Notes under the pieces: model-generated | Databases searched by the model: none | What the model was told of the DNA's origin: nothing | Seen by the model: the letters and a program-made list of their open reading frames with translations, nothing else | Source of the DNA: Streptomyces coeruleorubidus | GTDB lineage: Bacteria; Actinomycetota; Actinomycetes; Streptomycetales; Streptomycetaceae | Direction of reading: 5' to 3' | Length of the DNA stretch: 64,000 bases | NCBI RefSeq assembly: GCF_028885415.1 | Contig: NZ_CP118527.1 | Span: forward strand, 434,001 to 498,000 | Made by a program: the position numbers and the translations under genes | In this document: positions 48,476 to 58,313 of the stretch, one piece after another | How the letters are laid out: the number at the start of each line of letters is the position of its first letter | Numbering within the stretch: position 1 is the stretch's first letter

Positions 48476-49060
48476 ATGCGAACCCGGGTGCGCGGCTGGC
48501 GTTGGCGGCGCAGTCCGCTGCGGCGCCGGTCGGATGTCGTCGAGGCGTGGACGGTGCTGGTGGTCGCCGTCCTGATACTCGTGGGCGCGCCTGTGGTGGG
48601 GGCCGCCGCCGCCTGGTGGGCCCATGGCGAGGCGCGGTCGGTATCGGCGGAGCAACAGGCCGAGCGTCATCGCGTCCGTGCCGAGGTCGTCGGCAGGAAG
48701 GGCGACTCGCTGCCGACGGTGCAGGCCGGCGGGCAGCACGCGTACCGGGCCACGGTGCGCTGGACGGAACCGGGCGAGGGCACGCGCACCGCGACGGCAC
48801 GGGTCCCCGGGGGCACCCGGCCGGGTGCGGTCGTGGACGTGTGGTTCGACTCCCGGGGGCGGAGCGTGACCCCGCCGGTGGACGGCACCGGGGTCTGGCA
48901 GCACACCCTCACCATCGGCACGTGCGCCGCGGGCGGTGTGGTGCTCGTGGTGCTCCTCGGCCACTCCGTCGTGCGCCGGGTCGCCCTGCGCCGCCGGCTG
49001 GCCGAGTGGGAGCGGGAGTGGGCCCTTACGGAGCCGGAGTGGACGCGGCGCGACGCGTGA
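48476..49060 (+). CDS. Rv1733c-like membrane protein
   Basis: A 194-residue protein with two helices (about 25-50, VLVVAVLILVGAPVVGAAAAWWAHG; about 143-163, TIGTCAAGGVVLVVLLGHSVV). They flank an extracytoplasmic beta domain (RVRAEVVGRKGDSLPTVQAGGQHAYRATVRWTEPGEGTRTATARVPGGTRPGAVVDVWFDSRGR). This is the architecture of mycobacterial Rv1733c and many Streptomyces paralogs. GAGGAGG precedes the ATG. Function unknown. Confidence 0.75.
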   Translation: MRTRVRGWRWRRSPLRRRSDVVEAWTVLVVAVLILVGAPVVGAAAAWWAHGEARSVSAEQQAERHRVRAEVVGRKGDSLPTVQAGGQHAYRATVRWTEPGEGTRTATARVPGGTRPGAVVDVWFDSRGRSVTPPVDGTGVWQHTLTIGTCAAGGVVLVVLLGHSVVRRVALRRRLAEWEREWALTEPEWTRRDA

Positions 49061-49182
49061 CGCGACCGATAAACGGCAGGTGAACGGGTTACGGCAAAAG
49101 ACCTGGCGAGTCCTCCGACCGCACACGTAGTGTGATCATCCGCACTGTGTCCGCAGCCGTTCCTCACCCAAGGCGGTCCTAC

Positions 49183-50151
49183 ATGGCCCTGTTCGACCTT
49201 CCTCTCGACGAACTCCGCGAGTACCGCAGCGCGTCCACCGAGCCCGAGGACTTCGACGCGTTCTGGTCCAAGACGCTTCAGGAGGCCCGCGAGCACGACC
49301 TGGACGCCCGGTTCGAACCGGTCGACACGGGACTGTCCACTGTGCAGGTGTTCGACGTGACGTTCGCCGGGTTCGGCGGTCATCCGGTCAAGGGCTGGCT
49401 GACACTGCCGGCCGGGGCGGACGGCCCGCTGCCGCTGGTCGTGGAGTTCATCGGCTACGGCGGAGGACGCGGGCTGCCGCACGAGCATCTGCTGTGGGCG
49501 TCCACGGGCCGGGCGCACTTCGTGATGGACACCCGCGGGCAGGGCAGCGCCTGGGGCGCGGGCGGCGGCACTGCCGACCCGGTAGGCGGCGCGCCCGCGT
49601 ACCCCGGTTTCATGACGCGGGGGATGGACGCGCCGGAGAACTACTACTACCGCCGGGTGTTCACGGACGCCGTGCGTGCCGTGGAGGCGGCCCGCTCGCA
49701 CCCGCTCACCGACCCGACGCGCACGGTCGCTGTCGGCGGCAGCCAGGGCGGCGGCATCACGATCGCGGTGGGCGGTCTGATACCGGACCTGGCGGGCATC
49801 GCGCCGGACGTGCCGTTCCTGTGCGACTATCCGCGCGCGGCGACGATCACGGACCGTCACCCTTACCGGGAGATCGGCCTGTACCTCAAGACGCACCGCG
49901 GCCGCACCGAGCAGGCGCTGCGCACGCTCTCCTATTTCGACGGCGTCCACTTCGCCGCCCGCGGCGGGGCTCCCGCGCTGTTCTCGGCCGCCCTGGAGGA
50001 CCAGACCTGCCCGCCCTCGACCGTCTTCGCGGCCTTCAACGCCTGGAGCCACGAGGACAAGACGATCGAGGTGTACGACTTCAACGACCACGAGGGCGGC
50101 GGCCCCTTCCAGGAGGCGGCCAAGCTGCGCTGGATGCGCTCGTACATCTGA
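49183..50151 (+). CDS. Acetylxylan-esterase-type alpha/beta hydrolase
   Basis: 322 residues, carbohydrate esterase family 7 / cephalosporin-C deacetylase type. ALFDLPLDELREYRSASTEPEDFDAFWSKTL is the characteristic N-terminus. ARGQGS-type segment VMDTRGQGSAWG, nucleophile elbow VAVGGSQGGG and the C-terminal DHEGGGPF with the catalytic His are present. Removes acetyl groups from xylo-oligosaccharides or similar. No signal peptide, so it acts in the cytoplasm on imported sugars. ATG 49183 was chosen over an upstream GTG because family homology starts there. Confidence 0.88.
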   Translation: MALFDLPLDELREYRSASTEPEDFDAFWSKTLQEAREHDLDARFEPVDTGLSTVQVFDVTFAGFGGHPVKGWLTLPAGADGPLPLVVEFIGYGGGRGLPHEHLLWASTGRAHFVMDTRGQGSAWGAGGGTADPVGGAPAYPGFMTRGMDAPENYYYRRVFTDAVRAVEAARSHPLTDPTRTVAVGGSQGGGITIAVGGLIPDLAGIAPDVPFLCDYPRAATITDRHPYREIGLYLKTHRGRTEQALRTLSYFDGVHFAARGGAPALFSAALEDQTCPPSTVFAAFNAWSHEDKTIEVYDFNDHEGGGPFQEAAKLRWMRSYI

Positions 50152-50283
50152 TTCCGCCGCCGGCCGGTGAGTGATCCGGCCGTTTCACCGGCGGCAGCCT
50201 TCCACCAAGTCCGACCAGTCGGTACGTTCCTCACGCCCGGCCGCTCCTCGGCGGCCCGGCCCGGCGAGGTGGTGGAGGGGCCC

Positions 50284-51450
50284 ATGTCAGAGCACGAGGC
50301 GCAGGTGCGCGGTCACTGCGACGCGCGTTTCACGGCGGTACGCAGGGCGTTCGAGGAGAACTTCCGGGAACGGGGCGAACTGGGTGCCGCGGTGGCCGTC
50401 ACCATCGGCGGCAGGACGGTGGTGGACCTGTGGGGCGGCTGGGCCGACGCGGCACACACCCGGCCGTGGGAACAGGACACGCTGGTCAACGTGTGGTCCA
50501 CGACCAAGGGGCCGGTGGCACTGTGTGCGCACATCCTCGCCGACCGGGGGCTGCTGGATCTGGACGCGCCGGTGGCCGTGTACTGGCCGGAGTTCGCCGC
50601 GGCGGGCAAGGAGAAGGTCCTCGTACGGCACCTGCTGTCCCACCGCGCCGGTCTGGCCGGGCTGCGCGAACCGCACTCGCTGGAGCAGCTCTGCGACTGG
50701 GAGCTGACCACACAGCGGCTCGCGGCGACGCAGCCCTGGTGGGAACCGGGAACCAGGTCCGGCTATCACGCGCTGACCTACGGCCATCTGGTCGGCGAGG
50801 TCGTCCGGCGGGTGTCGGGGCTGATGCCGGGGGCCTTCTTGGAGCGGGACGTGACCGGGCCGCTCGGCATCGACTTCCGCATCGGCCTGCCGGAGAAGGA
50901 CTCCGGGCGGGTGGCCGAGCTGGTCCAGCCGCCGGTCGCGGCGAGCAATGAACAGGCCGCTGTCTTCGCCCAGTTGGGGCCCGCGGCGATCGCCGCGCTG
51001 ACCAACCCCCCGGTGTCCGCCGCCGCGGCGGGCACGCCCGGGTGGCGGGCCGCCGAGATTCCCGCGGCGAACGGGCACGGCACCGCGCGTGCGGTAGCCG
51101 AGCTCTACGGCCTCTTCGCGGGGCGCGGTTCCCACGGAGGCCACCGCGTCCTGTCCCCCGAGGCGGCCGAGCGGGTGCGCGAGGGACAGGGCAGCTGCCG
51201 GGATCTGGTGCTGGGCGCCGGGTTCGAGGGCGAGACCGAGGCGGGGCTCGGGCTGTGGCTCAGCGGATCCAACGGCTCCTACGGGCCCAACCCGCGCGCT
51301 TTCGGTCATGACGGCTTCGGCGGCTCCTGCGGGCTCGCCGACCCGGAGGCGGACGTGTCGCTGGGGTACGTGATGAACCGTATGGGGCCTCATATCGCGA
51401 ACGACCCGCGCAAGATGGCGTTGGTCGACGCCCTGTACAGCGCGCTGTGA
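50284..51450 (+). CDS. Serine hydrolase, class C beta-lactamase/EstB-type esterase
   Basis: 388 residues. The catalytic SxxK is S72-T-T-K75 (VNVWSTTKGPVALC). The Tyr motif is in GYHALTYGHLVGEVVRR. A C-terminal GHDGFGGSCGLADPEADVSLGYVMNRM corresponds to the HxG/KTG region. Members hydrolyse esters or D-amino-acid peptides; true beta-lactamase activity is usually weak. No signal peptide. Upstream ATG/GTG choices would add unlike sequence, so 50284 is preferred. Confidence 0.85.
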   Translation: MSEHEAQVRGHCDARFTAVRRAFEENFRERGELGAAVAVTIGGRTVVDLWGGWADAAHTRPWEQDTLVNVWSTTKGPVALCAHILADRGLLDLDAPVAVYWPEFAAAGKEKVLVRHLLSHRAGLAGLREPHSLEQLCDWELTTQRLAATQPWWEPGTRSGYHALTYGHLVGEVVRRVSGLMPGAFLERDVTGPLGIDFRIGLPEKDSGRVAELVQPPVAASNEQAAVFAQLGPAAIAALTNPPVSAAAAGTPGWRAAEIPAANGHGTARAVAELYGLFAGRGSHGGHRVLSPEAAERVREGQGSCRDLVLGAGFEGETEAGLGLWLSGSNGSYGPNPRAFGHDGFGGSCGLADPEADVSLGYVMNRMGPHIANDPRKMALVDALYSAL

Positions 51451-51580
51451 CGGCCGGCTCGCGGCGGGCCGGTTTCGGCCGAACCGCCCGGCCACCCTTC
51501 CGGGCTGATTTAGACCAATGCTGGACCTGGTGGCGCACCGAGCCCGCACGGCTACCGAACGTCACCAACAGGAGGCGGGC

Positions 51581-52225
51581 ATGGACCGCACCACCCCGCA
51601 CGACCACCCGACGGCCGAAGGAGAGCCCCTGTACCGGCGGATCGCCACGGAGTTGCTCGGCGAACCGCGCGACGGCACCGTGCCGCCCGGCGAACGGCTG
51701 CCGGGCGAGCGGCGGCCGGCCGGGCACTTCGGGGTCAGCCGGGAGACCGTACGGCAGGCGCTGGAGCTGCTGCGCCGCGACGGTCTCGTCGCCACCGACC
51801 GGCGCGGCAGCCACGCCGCACTGCCCGGCCTGCCGGTCGAGACCCCGACCTCGCTCACCTTCCCGGTCGGCGCCCGCGCCGCGACCCCGGGCACGGTGGC
51901 CCGCGCCACCATGGCCTGGGAGCCGGCCTCCCCCCACTGCTTGAACGGCGTGGGAGGCGCCCCCATCCCCGACCGCGCCGACGGCACCGCCGCCGCGCAG
52001 CTGTGGCGGGCCTACGACTGGATGCGCCGGGCCGGCCTGACCCTGCACCACCGCGACGCCATCACCCGCCTCGCGAGCACGCCGTCGGTACGGGTCACCC
52101 GGCGCGTGCACGACCAGTACGCGCGCCCGCTGGAGATCACCGACCTCGTGGTGGACGCCCAACGGGACGCGCTGGTCTACGAGTTCACCCTGCCGGGCCG
52201 GACCCCGACGCCGAGCGGCGCGTGA
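51581..52225 (+). CDS. GntR-family transcriptional regulator
   Basis: 214 residues. The N-terminal winged helix (about 15-85: [64 protein letters not shown]) is a GntR domain. The C-terminal region (about 130-210) is UTRA-like but short and interrupted by an atypical [18 protein letters not shown] stretch. Start at ATG 51581 behind AGGAGG. It precedes the alpha/beta hydrolase gene and may regulate it. Confidence 0.75.
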   Translation: MDRTTPHDHPTAEGEPLYRRIATELLGEPRDGTVPPGERLPGERRPAGHFGVSRETVRQALELLRRDGLVATDRRGSHAALPGLPVETPTSLTFPVGARAATPGTVARATMAWEPASPHCLNGVGGAPIPDRADGTAAAQLWRAYDWMRRAGLTLHHRDAITRLASTPSVRVTRRVHDQYARPLEITDLVVDAQRDALVYEFTLPGRTPTPSGA

Positions 52226-52364
52226 AGCGGCCGGGGTCGCTCAGACCCCTGGTCGGGTACGCCCCGGCCCCGCTGCCCGGCACCGGCGGCGCGAACCCGG
52301 GATCACGGAGATCATCGAGAGGAAGCTCAGGATCACACCCGAGACCCCACCGAGAGGATGCTTC

Positions 52365-53186
52365 ATGAGCACGTTCACCACGTCCGACGGAACCGAGATC
52401 TACTACAAGGACTGGGGCGAGGGACAGCCCGTGGTGTTCAGCCACGGCTGGCCCCTCAACGCGGACGCCTGGGACGGTCAGGCGCGTCTGGTCGCCGAGA
52501 ACGGGTTCCGGGCGATCGCGCACGACCGCCGCGGGCACGGCCGCTCGGGTCAGCCGTGGCAGGGCAACCACATGGACCGGTACGCCGACGACCTGGCCGA
52601 ACTGATCGAGGCGCTGCACCTCGACGACGCGGTCCTGGTGGGCCATTCGACCGGCGGCGGCGAGGTGGCCCGTTACATCGGGCGGCACGGGACCGCGCGG
52701 GTCGCCAAGGCCGTACTGCTGGGCGCGGTGCCGCCGCTGATGCTGCGGAAGGAGGCCAATCCGGAGGGCACCCCGAAGGAGGCCTTCGACGGCATCCGCA
52801 CCGCCGTGGCGGCAGACCGCTCGCAGTTCTACTGGGAGCTGAGCGAGAGCTTCTACGGCTTCAACCGGCCCGGGGCCGCCGTGTCGGAGGGCATGCGGCG
52901 GGCGTTCTGGATGTGGAGCATGCAGGCCGGGCTGAAGGGCGCCTACGACTGCGTCGCGCAGTTCTCGGAGACCGACTTCACCGAGGACCTGCGGCGGATC
53001 GACGTGCCGACGCTGGTCGCGCACGGCGACGACGACCAGATCGTGCCGATCGGCGCCGCGGCCCAGCGGACCGCCCAGCTCGTCAAGGACGCCACGCTGA
53101 AGGTGTACCCGGGCGCCCCGCACGGTCTGGTGGGCGACTTCGAGAAGGCGTTCAACGACGATCTGCTGAACTTCCTGCGCGACTGA
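52365..53186 (+). CDS. Alpha/beta hydrolase, non-heme chloroperoxidase/arylesterase type
   Basis: 273 residues. [13 protein letters not shown] is the oxyanion-hole region. S95 in [16 protein letters not shown] is the nucleophile; the Asp is in [13 protein letters not shown] and the His in [11 protein letters not shown]. Highly similar in pattern to cofactor-free haloperoxidases, which are esterases that perhydrolyse small acids. The stop directly abuts the stop of the convergent methyltransferase gene. Confidence 0.9.
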   Translation: MSTFTTSDGTEIYYKDWGEGQPVVFSHGWPLNADAWDGQARLVAENGFRAIAHDRRGHGRSGQPWQGNHMDRYADDLAELIEALHLDDAVLVGHSTGGGEVARYIGRHGTARVAKAVLLGAVPPLMLRKEANPEGTPKEAFDGIRTAVAADRSQFYWELSESFYGFNRPGAAVSEGMRRAFWMWSMQAGLKGAYDCVAQFSETDFTEDLRRIDVPTLVAHGDDDQIVPIGAAAQRTAQLVKDATLKVYPGAPHGLVGDFEKAFNDDLLNFLRD

Positions 53187-53911
53187 CTAGTCCGGCGTCC
53201 GGGCCACGACCAGCCGCACCCGGGGGCTGCCGTCCCGTCGTCGCCCGAACTCCGGCAGCGCGTGGAGATCCACCCGGAAGCCGGTCCGGGCCAGCTCACG
53301 TCGCACGTCCCCGAAGCGGAACGCGCGGTAGTACATGACGAACGGAGGCCGCCACAGCGCGTTCCGCACCCGCATCACCGTGTCGAAGCCGAGCAGCATC
53401 CAGTAGCCGAGCGAGCCCGGGCGGGGCGGGGCCACCAGCGGGAACGCGAAGCAGCCGCCCGGCCGCAGGACGGAGCGGACCTGCGCGAACAGTCCGGGCA
53501 GCTCGCGGGGCAGGAAGTGCCCGAAGGCCCCGAAGCTCACCACCAGGTCGAAGACGGGCCCGAAGGGCAGGGCACGGGCGTCCGCGCGGACGAAGGAGAC
53601 GGGCGGCCCCGCCGGCCGGACCCGTTCCCGGGCCACGTCGAGCATGCCCGCGCTGAAGTCGACACCGACGACCGCTCCCGGCACACCCCCGCCAGCACAC
53701 CTACGCCCGCGCCGGTACCGCAGCACAGGTCGAGCCCGGCGTCGAAGGGTCCTGTCCGCCGCAAGTCCGACTCGACGGCGTCGAGGACCGCGTCGGGCGT
53801 CCGGAAGGGGGTGTGGTCGAACTTCGGCGCGAGGAGGTCGTAGCCGCGCTCGACGGACGACAGCGCCTGGACGGCGAGTTCGCGCAGACTGGGGCCTTCG
53901 GGGCTGAACAT
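53187..53911 (-). CDS. Class I SAM-dependent methyltransferase, one frameshift
   Basis: About 242 residues once one G is added to the run at 53686-53690. LDLCCGTGAGVGVLAG then continues into GVPGAVVGVDFSAGMLDVARERV. Motif I, the acidic GVDFS loop, the motif after FVRADARALPF, and VLRPGGCFAF are present. Small-molecule methyltransferase of unknown substrate. It lies just downstream of a broken PadR gene on the same strand. Confidence 0.8.
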
Positions 53912-53920
53912 CGGCTCAGC

Positions 53921-54271
53921 CTAGAGGAGCTCGCTGCTTGAGGATCGTGAGCACGCGCGCGCCAGCGGAGGTTCTCCTCCTCGAAGGCGATGCCTCCCAT
54001 CAGCGTGAGGTAAGGGCCGATGCGGTCGGCCTCCCGCAGGTACTCCTCCTCGCTGCGGCCGGCCAGGAGGCGTTCGCGGACGCGCTCGTAGCGGGCGAGC
54101 TTGCCGCGGGCCCACTCCTCACGCTCCTCGACCAGCGCACGGGTGGCCTCGGGGTCCGTCCCGTCCATGGCCTGGATCTTGATGAGGAGTTCGTCGCGGA
54201 TGGTTCGACAGCTCGTAGCCCGAGGCCTCGCCCTCCAGGAGAGCGGCCAGCACGGCGCACTTGAGGGACAT
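53921..54271 (-). pseudogene. PadR-family regulator with internal deletion
   Basis: The start MSLKCAVLAALLEGEASGYELS is a normal PadR helix 1-2. The sequence then jumps near 54200-54208 into TIRDELLIKIQAMDGTDPEATRALVEEREEWARGKLARYERVRERLLAGRSEEEYLREADRIGPYLTLMGGIAFEEENLRW, the dimerisation domain, in another frame. About 70 residues (recognition helix and wing) are missing. A further small shift near the end disrupts the C-terminus. DNA binding should be lost. Palindromes upstream (54283-54295, 54315-54326) mark the former operator region shared with the divergent SnoaL-like gene. Confidence 0.75.
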
Positions 54272-54282
54272 GTGGACACCGC

Positions 54283-54326
54283 ATCAACGGTTGATTAAGC
54301 TACTCCGCACCTATTCAATTAGTTGA
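54283..54326. promoter_or_regulatory. Two PadR-type palindromes between the broken PadR and SnoaL-like genes
   Basis: ATCAAC-G-GTTGAT (54283-54295) is perfect; TCAATTAGTTGA (54315-54326) has one mismatched pair. Both share the GTTG half-site with the 41656-41669 palindrome. The second overlaps the probable start region of the SnoaL-like mRNA. Confidence 0.5.
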
Positions 54327-54340
54327 CTAAGGACGGTCCG

Positions 54341-54739
54341 ATGCGTGCATTCCGTGAGGCGGTCGAGGCGCTCGACCTCGACGCCGCCGAGGCGCTGCTG
54401 GCGCCGGACATCGTCTTCACCAGCCCGGTGGTGTTCAAGCCGTACACCGGAAAGCCGATCACGGCGGCGATCCTGCGCGCCGTCTCCGGTGTCTTCGAGG
54501 ACTTCCGCTACGTGCGCGAGATCAACGACGTGAACGGCCGTGACCACGCCTTGGTCTTCACCGCGCGGGTGGGCGACCGGGAGATCAACGGCTGCGACTT
54601 CATCCATGTCGACGAGGACGGGCTCATCGACGAACTGACCGTGATGGTACGTCCGTTGTCGGCGGCGCAGGCGCTGGCGGCGGCCATGGGCGCGCAGTTC
54701 GAGCGGATCGCCGAGGAGGCGCGGGCACGCTCGGTGTGA
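54341..54739 (+). CDS. SnoaL-like (NTF2-fold) protein
   Basis: 132 residues. MRAFREAVEALDLDAAEALLAPDIVFTSPVVFKPYTGKPITAAILRAVSGVFEDFRYVREI and DGLIDELTVMVRPLSAAQALAAAMGAQFERI fit the NTF2-like cone of SnoaL-type isomerases and ligand-binding proteins. AAGGACGG supports ATG 54341 rather than the upstream TTG. Divergent from the broken PadR gene, which presumably once repressed it. Confidence 0.75.
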   Translation: MRAFREAVEALDLDAAEALLAPDIVFTSPVVFKPYTGKPITAAILRAVSGVFEDFRYVREINDVNGRDHALVFTARVGDREINGCDFIHVDEDGLIDELTVMVRPLSAAQALAAAMGAQFERIAEEARARSV

Positions 54740-54809
54740 GCGGACACGTCCGGCGGTCCGTTCCCCCGTTCTGCCGCATCCCGCGGCCCGTTCGCGGTTG
54801 GATGTCCCC

Positions 54810-55637
54810 ATGACGTCCGCCGAGCACGACCGGCTGATGCGGGCCAACCAGGCGAACTGGGACGCCCGCACGCCCGTCCATCTCGCCAGCCGGTTCTACG
54901 GCCTCGACCAGGATCCCGACCCCGAGCGCTGGTTCGCGCCCTGGGAGTGGGAGGACCTCGGCGACCCGGCCGGCCGTGACGTGCTGCACCTCCAGTGTCA
55001 CCTCGGCACGGAGACGATCGCCTTCGCACGACGCGGCGCCCGGGCCGTCGGCCTCGACTTCTCCGAGGCGTCCGTGGCGGCCGCGACCGGCATCGCCGCG
55101 AAGGCCGGCGCGGACGTGACCTACGTGCGGGCGAACGTGTACGACGCCGTCGAGGCCTTGGACGGGCGGCAGTTCGACGTCGTCTACACCGGCAAGGGCG
55201 CCCTGTGTTACCTGCCCGACCTGAACCGGTGGGCGGAGGTCGTCGGCCGGCTCCTGCGTCCCGGCGGCCGGTTGTACGTCGTCGAATTCCATCCCCTGCT
55301 CAACTCGCTCGGGCCGAAACCCGCTCCGGGCGAGGGCCCCGAGCTGCTCCTGCGCCACGACTACCTGGGCGGCGACGGTCCCGTGCACCGGGACGCGACC
55401 CACACGTACACGGACGGCCCGGCCGTCGAGGGCGCCACGGACAGCTACGAGTGGATGCACGGAATAGGCGAGGTCGTCAACGCGTTGACGGATGCGGGAC
55501 TGGCCGTCCGGCGGCTGCGGGAAAGCGACGAACTTCCCTGGCCACGGTGGCCGCAGATGGTCCGCACGGAGTCCGGCTGGTGGCGACTGCCCGAGCCGCG
55601 GATCCCGCTGCTGTACGGGCTGCTGGCCACACGCTGA
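54810..55637 (+). CDS. SAM-dependent methyltransferase
   Basis: 275 residues. [37 protein letters not shown] leads to motif [33 protein letters not shown] (the Gly-rich loop appears as QCHLGT). [42 protein letters not shown] carries motifs IV-VI. The QCHxGT variant is typical of an actinobacterial small-molecule methyltransferase group. ATG 54810 is preferred over TTG 54798. Confidence 0.85.
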   Translation: MTSAEHDRLMRANQANWDARTPVHLASRFYGLDQDPDPERWFAPWEWEDLGDPAGRDVLHLQCHLGTETIAFARRGARAVGLDFSEASVAAATGIAAKAGADVTYVRANVYDAVEALDGRQFDVVYTGKGALCYLPDLNRWAEVVGRLLRPGGRLYVVEFHPLLNSLGPKPAPGEGPELLLRHDYLGGDGPVHRDATHTYTDGPAVEGATDSYEWMHGIGEVVNALTDAGLAVRRLRESDELPWPRWPQMVRTESGWWRLPEPRIPLLYGLLATR

Positions 55638-55883
55638 CGTATATCTCCCTCCCCCGGCGCCCCGTCGGGTGGTAATCTGCGAACAGCACTTGTGCACGCC
55701 CCCTTCTGTGGGCGCCGGTGCGGTTCTCCATTTCTCTCCATCATTTCCGGCACTTCGACTTGCTCAGTCGCACCCGAGGTGCTGTTCCCCGCCGCCGGAG
55801 GCATGTTTCGCGCCCTCCCTCGCGGCTCTCTCCCCTTCCCTTCGCATGTCTCATGCCTGCCGTCCGTGAAAGGACACACCACC
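55638..55883 (+). promoter_or_regulatory. C-rich, pyrimidine-biased leader of the rho-like gene
   Basis: About 245 bp before the Rho paralog. The last 160 nt are rich in C/T tracts (CTCCATTTCTCTCCATCATTTCC, CCTCCCTCGCGGCTCTCTCCCC) and poor in G, unlike nearby DNA. C-rich, G-poor, unstructured RNA is a typical Rho loading site, so autoregulation by Rho-dependent attenuation is plausible. Confidence 0.4.
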
Positions 55884-57026
55884 ATGACCACCACACTCGA
55901 CACCCCGCCCGCCCAGCAGCAGTCCGAGACCCGGACCGCCCTCGGCGTCCTCGACATCGACGCGAGCGGGAAGGGGCATCTGCGCGGCGAGAGCTGCCTG
56001 CCCACGCCCCTCGACCCTGCGGTCTCACCCGCCCTGATCCGCCGCCACGGCCTGCGCAAGGGCGACCTCGTCGAGGGCGCCCTGGGCGACCGGCGCGGGC
56101 TCACCGACGTCGCAAGGGTCAACGGCCGTACGCCCGCTGAACTGCGCGGCCGCCGGCACTTCCGGGACCTGACGCCGCTGCATCCGCAGAAGCGGCTCCG
56201 CCTCGAACACCCGGCCGCGGGGCTGGCCGGTCGGGTCGTCGACCTGATCGCACCGGTCGGCAAGGGCCAGCGCGGGCTTCTCGTGGCCCCGCCCAAGACC
56301 GGCAAGACCGTCATCCTCCAGCAGCTCGCGGCCGCCGTCACCGGCAACCATCCCGAGTGCCGGCTGATGATGCTGCTGCTCGACGAGCGGCCCGAGGAGG
56401 TCACCGACATGCGGCGCAGCGTGCGGGGCGAGGTGTACGCCTCGACCTTCGACCGGAGCGCCAAGCAGCACATCGCACTCGCCGAGCTCGTGATCGAGCG
56501 GGCCAAGCGGCTCGTCGAGGCGGGCGAGGACGTCGTGATCCTCCTCGACTCCCTCACCCGGCTGTGCCGGGCGCACAACAACGCGGCCGCCTCCGGAGGC
56601 CGCATCCTCACCGGAGGCGTCGACGCATCCGCGCTGACCGGACCCAAGCGGTTCTTCGGCGCCGCCCGGTCGGCCGAGGAGGGCGGTTCCCTCACGATCC
56701 TCGCGACGGCGCTGGTGGAGACCGGTTCCCGGGCCGACGACTTCTACTTCGAGGAACTGAAGAGCACCGGCAACATGGAGCTCCGGCTGAGCCGCGAACC
56801 GGCCTCCCGGCGTGTGTTCCCGGCCGTCGACATCATCCCCTCCGGCACCCGCCGCGAGGAACTCCTGCTGCCCCCGGCCGAGTTGGCGGCCATGCACGGC
56901 CTGCGGCGGGTCCTGCAGAACCGGGACGGGCAGGGCGCCCTGGAGACCCTCCTGGAACGCATGCGCGACACCCCGGACAACGCGACGTTCCTGCGGCGCA
57001 TCCAGCCGACGCTGCCCTCGGACTGA
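55884..57026 (+). CDS. Short Rho-type termination factor paralog
   Basis: 380 residues. The RNA-binding cold-shock-like domain (about 19-85: [48 protein letters not shown]) lacks the aromatic residues of the GFGFLR motif; it reads GKGHLR. The ATPase core follows: P-loop APPKTGKT (135-142), [28 protein letters not shown] and the RNA-contact Q-loop/R-loop region [43 protein letters not shown]. It lacks the long charged N-terminal insert of the main actinobacterial Rho, so it is probably a second Rho. AAAGGA sets ATG 55884. Confidence 0.88.
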   Translation: MTTTLDTPPAQQQSETRTALGVLDIDASGKGHLRGESCLPTPLDPAVSPALIRRHGLRKGDLVEGALGDRRGLTDVARVNGRTPAELRGRRHFRDLTPLHPQKRLRLEHPAAGLAGRVVDLIAPVGKGQRGLLVAPPKTGKTVILQQLAAAVTGNHPECRLMMLLLDERPEEVTDMRRSVRGEVYASTFDRSAKQHIALAELVIERAKRLVEAGEDVVILLDSLTRLCRAHNNAAASGGRILTGGVDASALTGPKRFFGAARSAEEGGSLTILATALVETGSRADDFYFEELKSTGNMELRLSREPASRRVFPAVDIIPSGTRREELLLPPAELAAMHGLRRVLQNRDGQGALETLLERMRDTPDNATFLRRIQPTLPSD

Positions 57027-57041
57027 GCCGCGACTGTCGCG

Positions 57042-58049
57042 TCAGCCGGATCCGCCTGTGCCCGCCCTGAGCAAGGACGCCCCGGCAGGCGTGAGGGTGT
57101 GCAGTACGGCCGGGCCGTGCCGGACGGTGGTGATGAGGCCCGCGTCGCGCAACGCGGTGGCGTGCCGACTGGCCGAGGACGCCGAGACACCGGCGGCACG
57201 GGCCATCTCGGCGGTCGTGGCGCCGGTGGAAGCGGCGCGCAGTGAGACCGCGCGAGCGCGGCCGAGGAGGTTGTTCAAGGGCCTGTCGTCGGCGTCGGCG
57301 CCGTACGGGGCGTCCGGCGAGCTCAGCTCGTGGAGCAGCGAGTACCAGAGCACGGGCGGCAGTTGGGGATCGGCGAAGGCGACCGGCTCGCCCCAGTTGA
57401 AGTACGAGGGGACGAGCGTGAGTCCACGGCCGTCCAGGTACAGGTCCCGGTCACCGGTCTGCTTGGGATAGCTGGCCTCCAGGACGGGAGGGCGCCAGCG
57501 CAGCATGGGCCCGAGCCCGGAGAGCATGCCCTCGACCCCGCCGTCCAGGAGCCCACGGCAGCGTGCCACCCGCTCCGCCTCGATCCGGGCCTGTGCCTGC
57601 TCCTCGTACGGGGCGACGACCGCGTCGTAGTACGCGCGCAGCATCCCCACGAACTCCTTGCGCGCCTCCAGCCCGGCCAGCTGCCCGGCCCAGGCGGGGG
57701 CACCCACCGTCCGGTCGAGGACGGCCATCTCCACCAGGATGCGTTCTGCAGGCGTGGCCACGATCGACTCCATGCCCGCGTCCAGGTCGCCCACGGCGTC
57801 GGCGGGGGTCAGGAAGTCCGGGAAGTACGCGGCCCTCGGGTACAGCGGCAGCAGGACACTCCGCAGGAGCCGCTCCAGCCCCTTCTCCCGCAGTTGCTGC
57901 CGTGCCGTGCGGTACCACTCGGCATAGGCCCACCGCCCTTTGCGGGACTGTAACCGGTGCATACTCGCGGCGATCTCCCACACCGGATCAGGTGCGGCGG
58001 CGACCCTGGTGCGCGCCAGGTCCACGTCGCTGAAGTGGATGCGGAGCAT
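57042..58049 (-). CDS. ArsR-type winged-helix regulator with DUF5937-like N-terminal domain
   Basis: 335 residues. The N-terminal domain (about 1-240: MLRIHFSDVDLARTRVAAAPDPVWEIAASMHRLQSRKG...LTLVPSYFNWGEPVAFADPQLPPVLWYSLLHEL) resembles DUF5937. The C-terminal winged helix (about 260-330: RAVSLRAASTGATTAEMARAAGVSASSASRHATALRDAGLITTVRHGPAVLHTLTPAG) is ArsR-like. ATG 58049 is where homology begins. Convergent with the Rho paralog, 15-bp gap. Effector unknown. Confidence 0.78.
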   Translation of the reverse strand: MLRIHFSDVDLARTRVAAAPDPVWEIAASMHRLQSRKGRWAYAEWYRTARQQLREKGLERLLRSVLLPLYPRAAYFPDFLTPADAVGDLDAGMESIVATPAERILVEMAVLDRTVGAPAWAGQLAGLEARKEFVGMLRAYYDAVVAPYEEQAQARIEAERVARCRGLLDGGVEGMLSGLGPMLRWRPPVLEASYPKQTGDRDLYLDGRGLTLVPSYFNWGEPVAFADPQLPPVLWYSLLHELSSPDAPYGADADDRPLNNLLGRARAVSLRAASTGATTAEMARAAGVSASSASRHATALRDAGLITTVRHGPAVLHTLTPAGASLLRAGTGGSG

Positions 58050-58313
58050 GTCGTCGTCCCCCTTTGAGTCGGCTTTCGCACTGTCATGCGACAGCCTTGC
58101 TTCGGCACGTCCGGCCGGGCGATCGTAGGCCGGGGACATCAGGACGCGATAAACGCGGGTTTGACGCACAGGGTGCGCTCGTTCATCTCCGTCTGCGCGA
58201 GCGCCGCGATCATCGCCGCCGCCGTCGGCCGCACGTGCGGCATCCGGGTGCTCGCGCGTGGTGTCCGGCCCGGTCGTCGCGGTGCGGAGCACATCCGTTT
58301 CTACGTTGATCGT

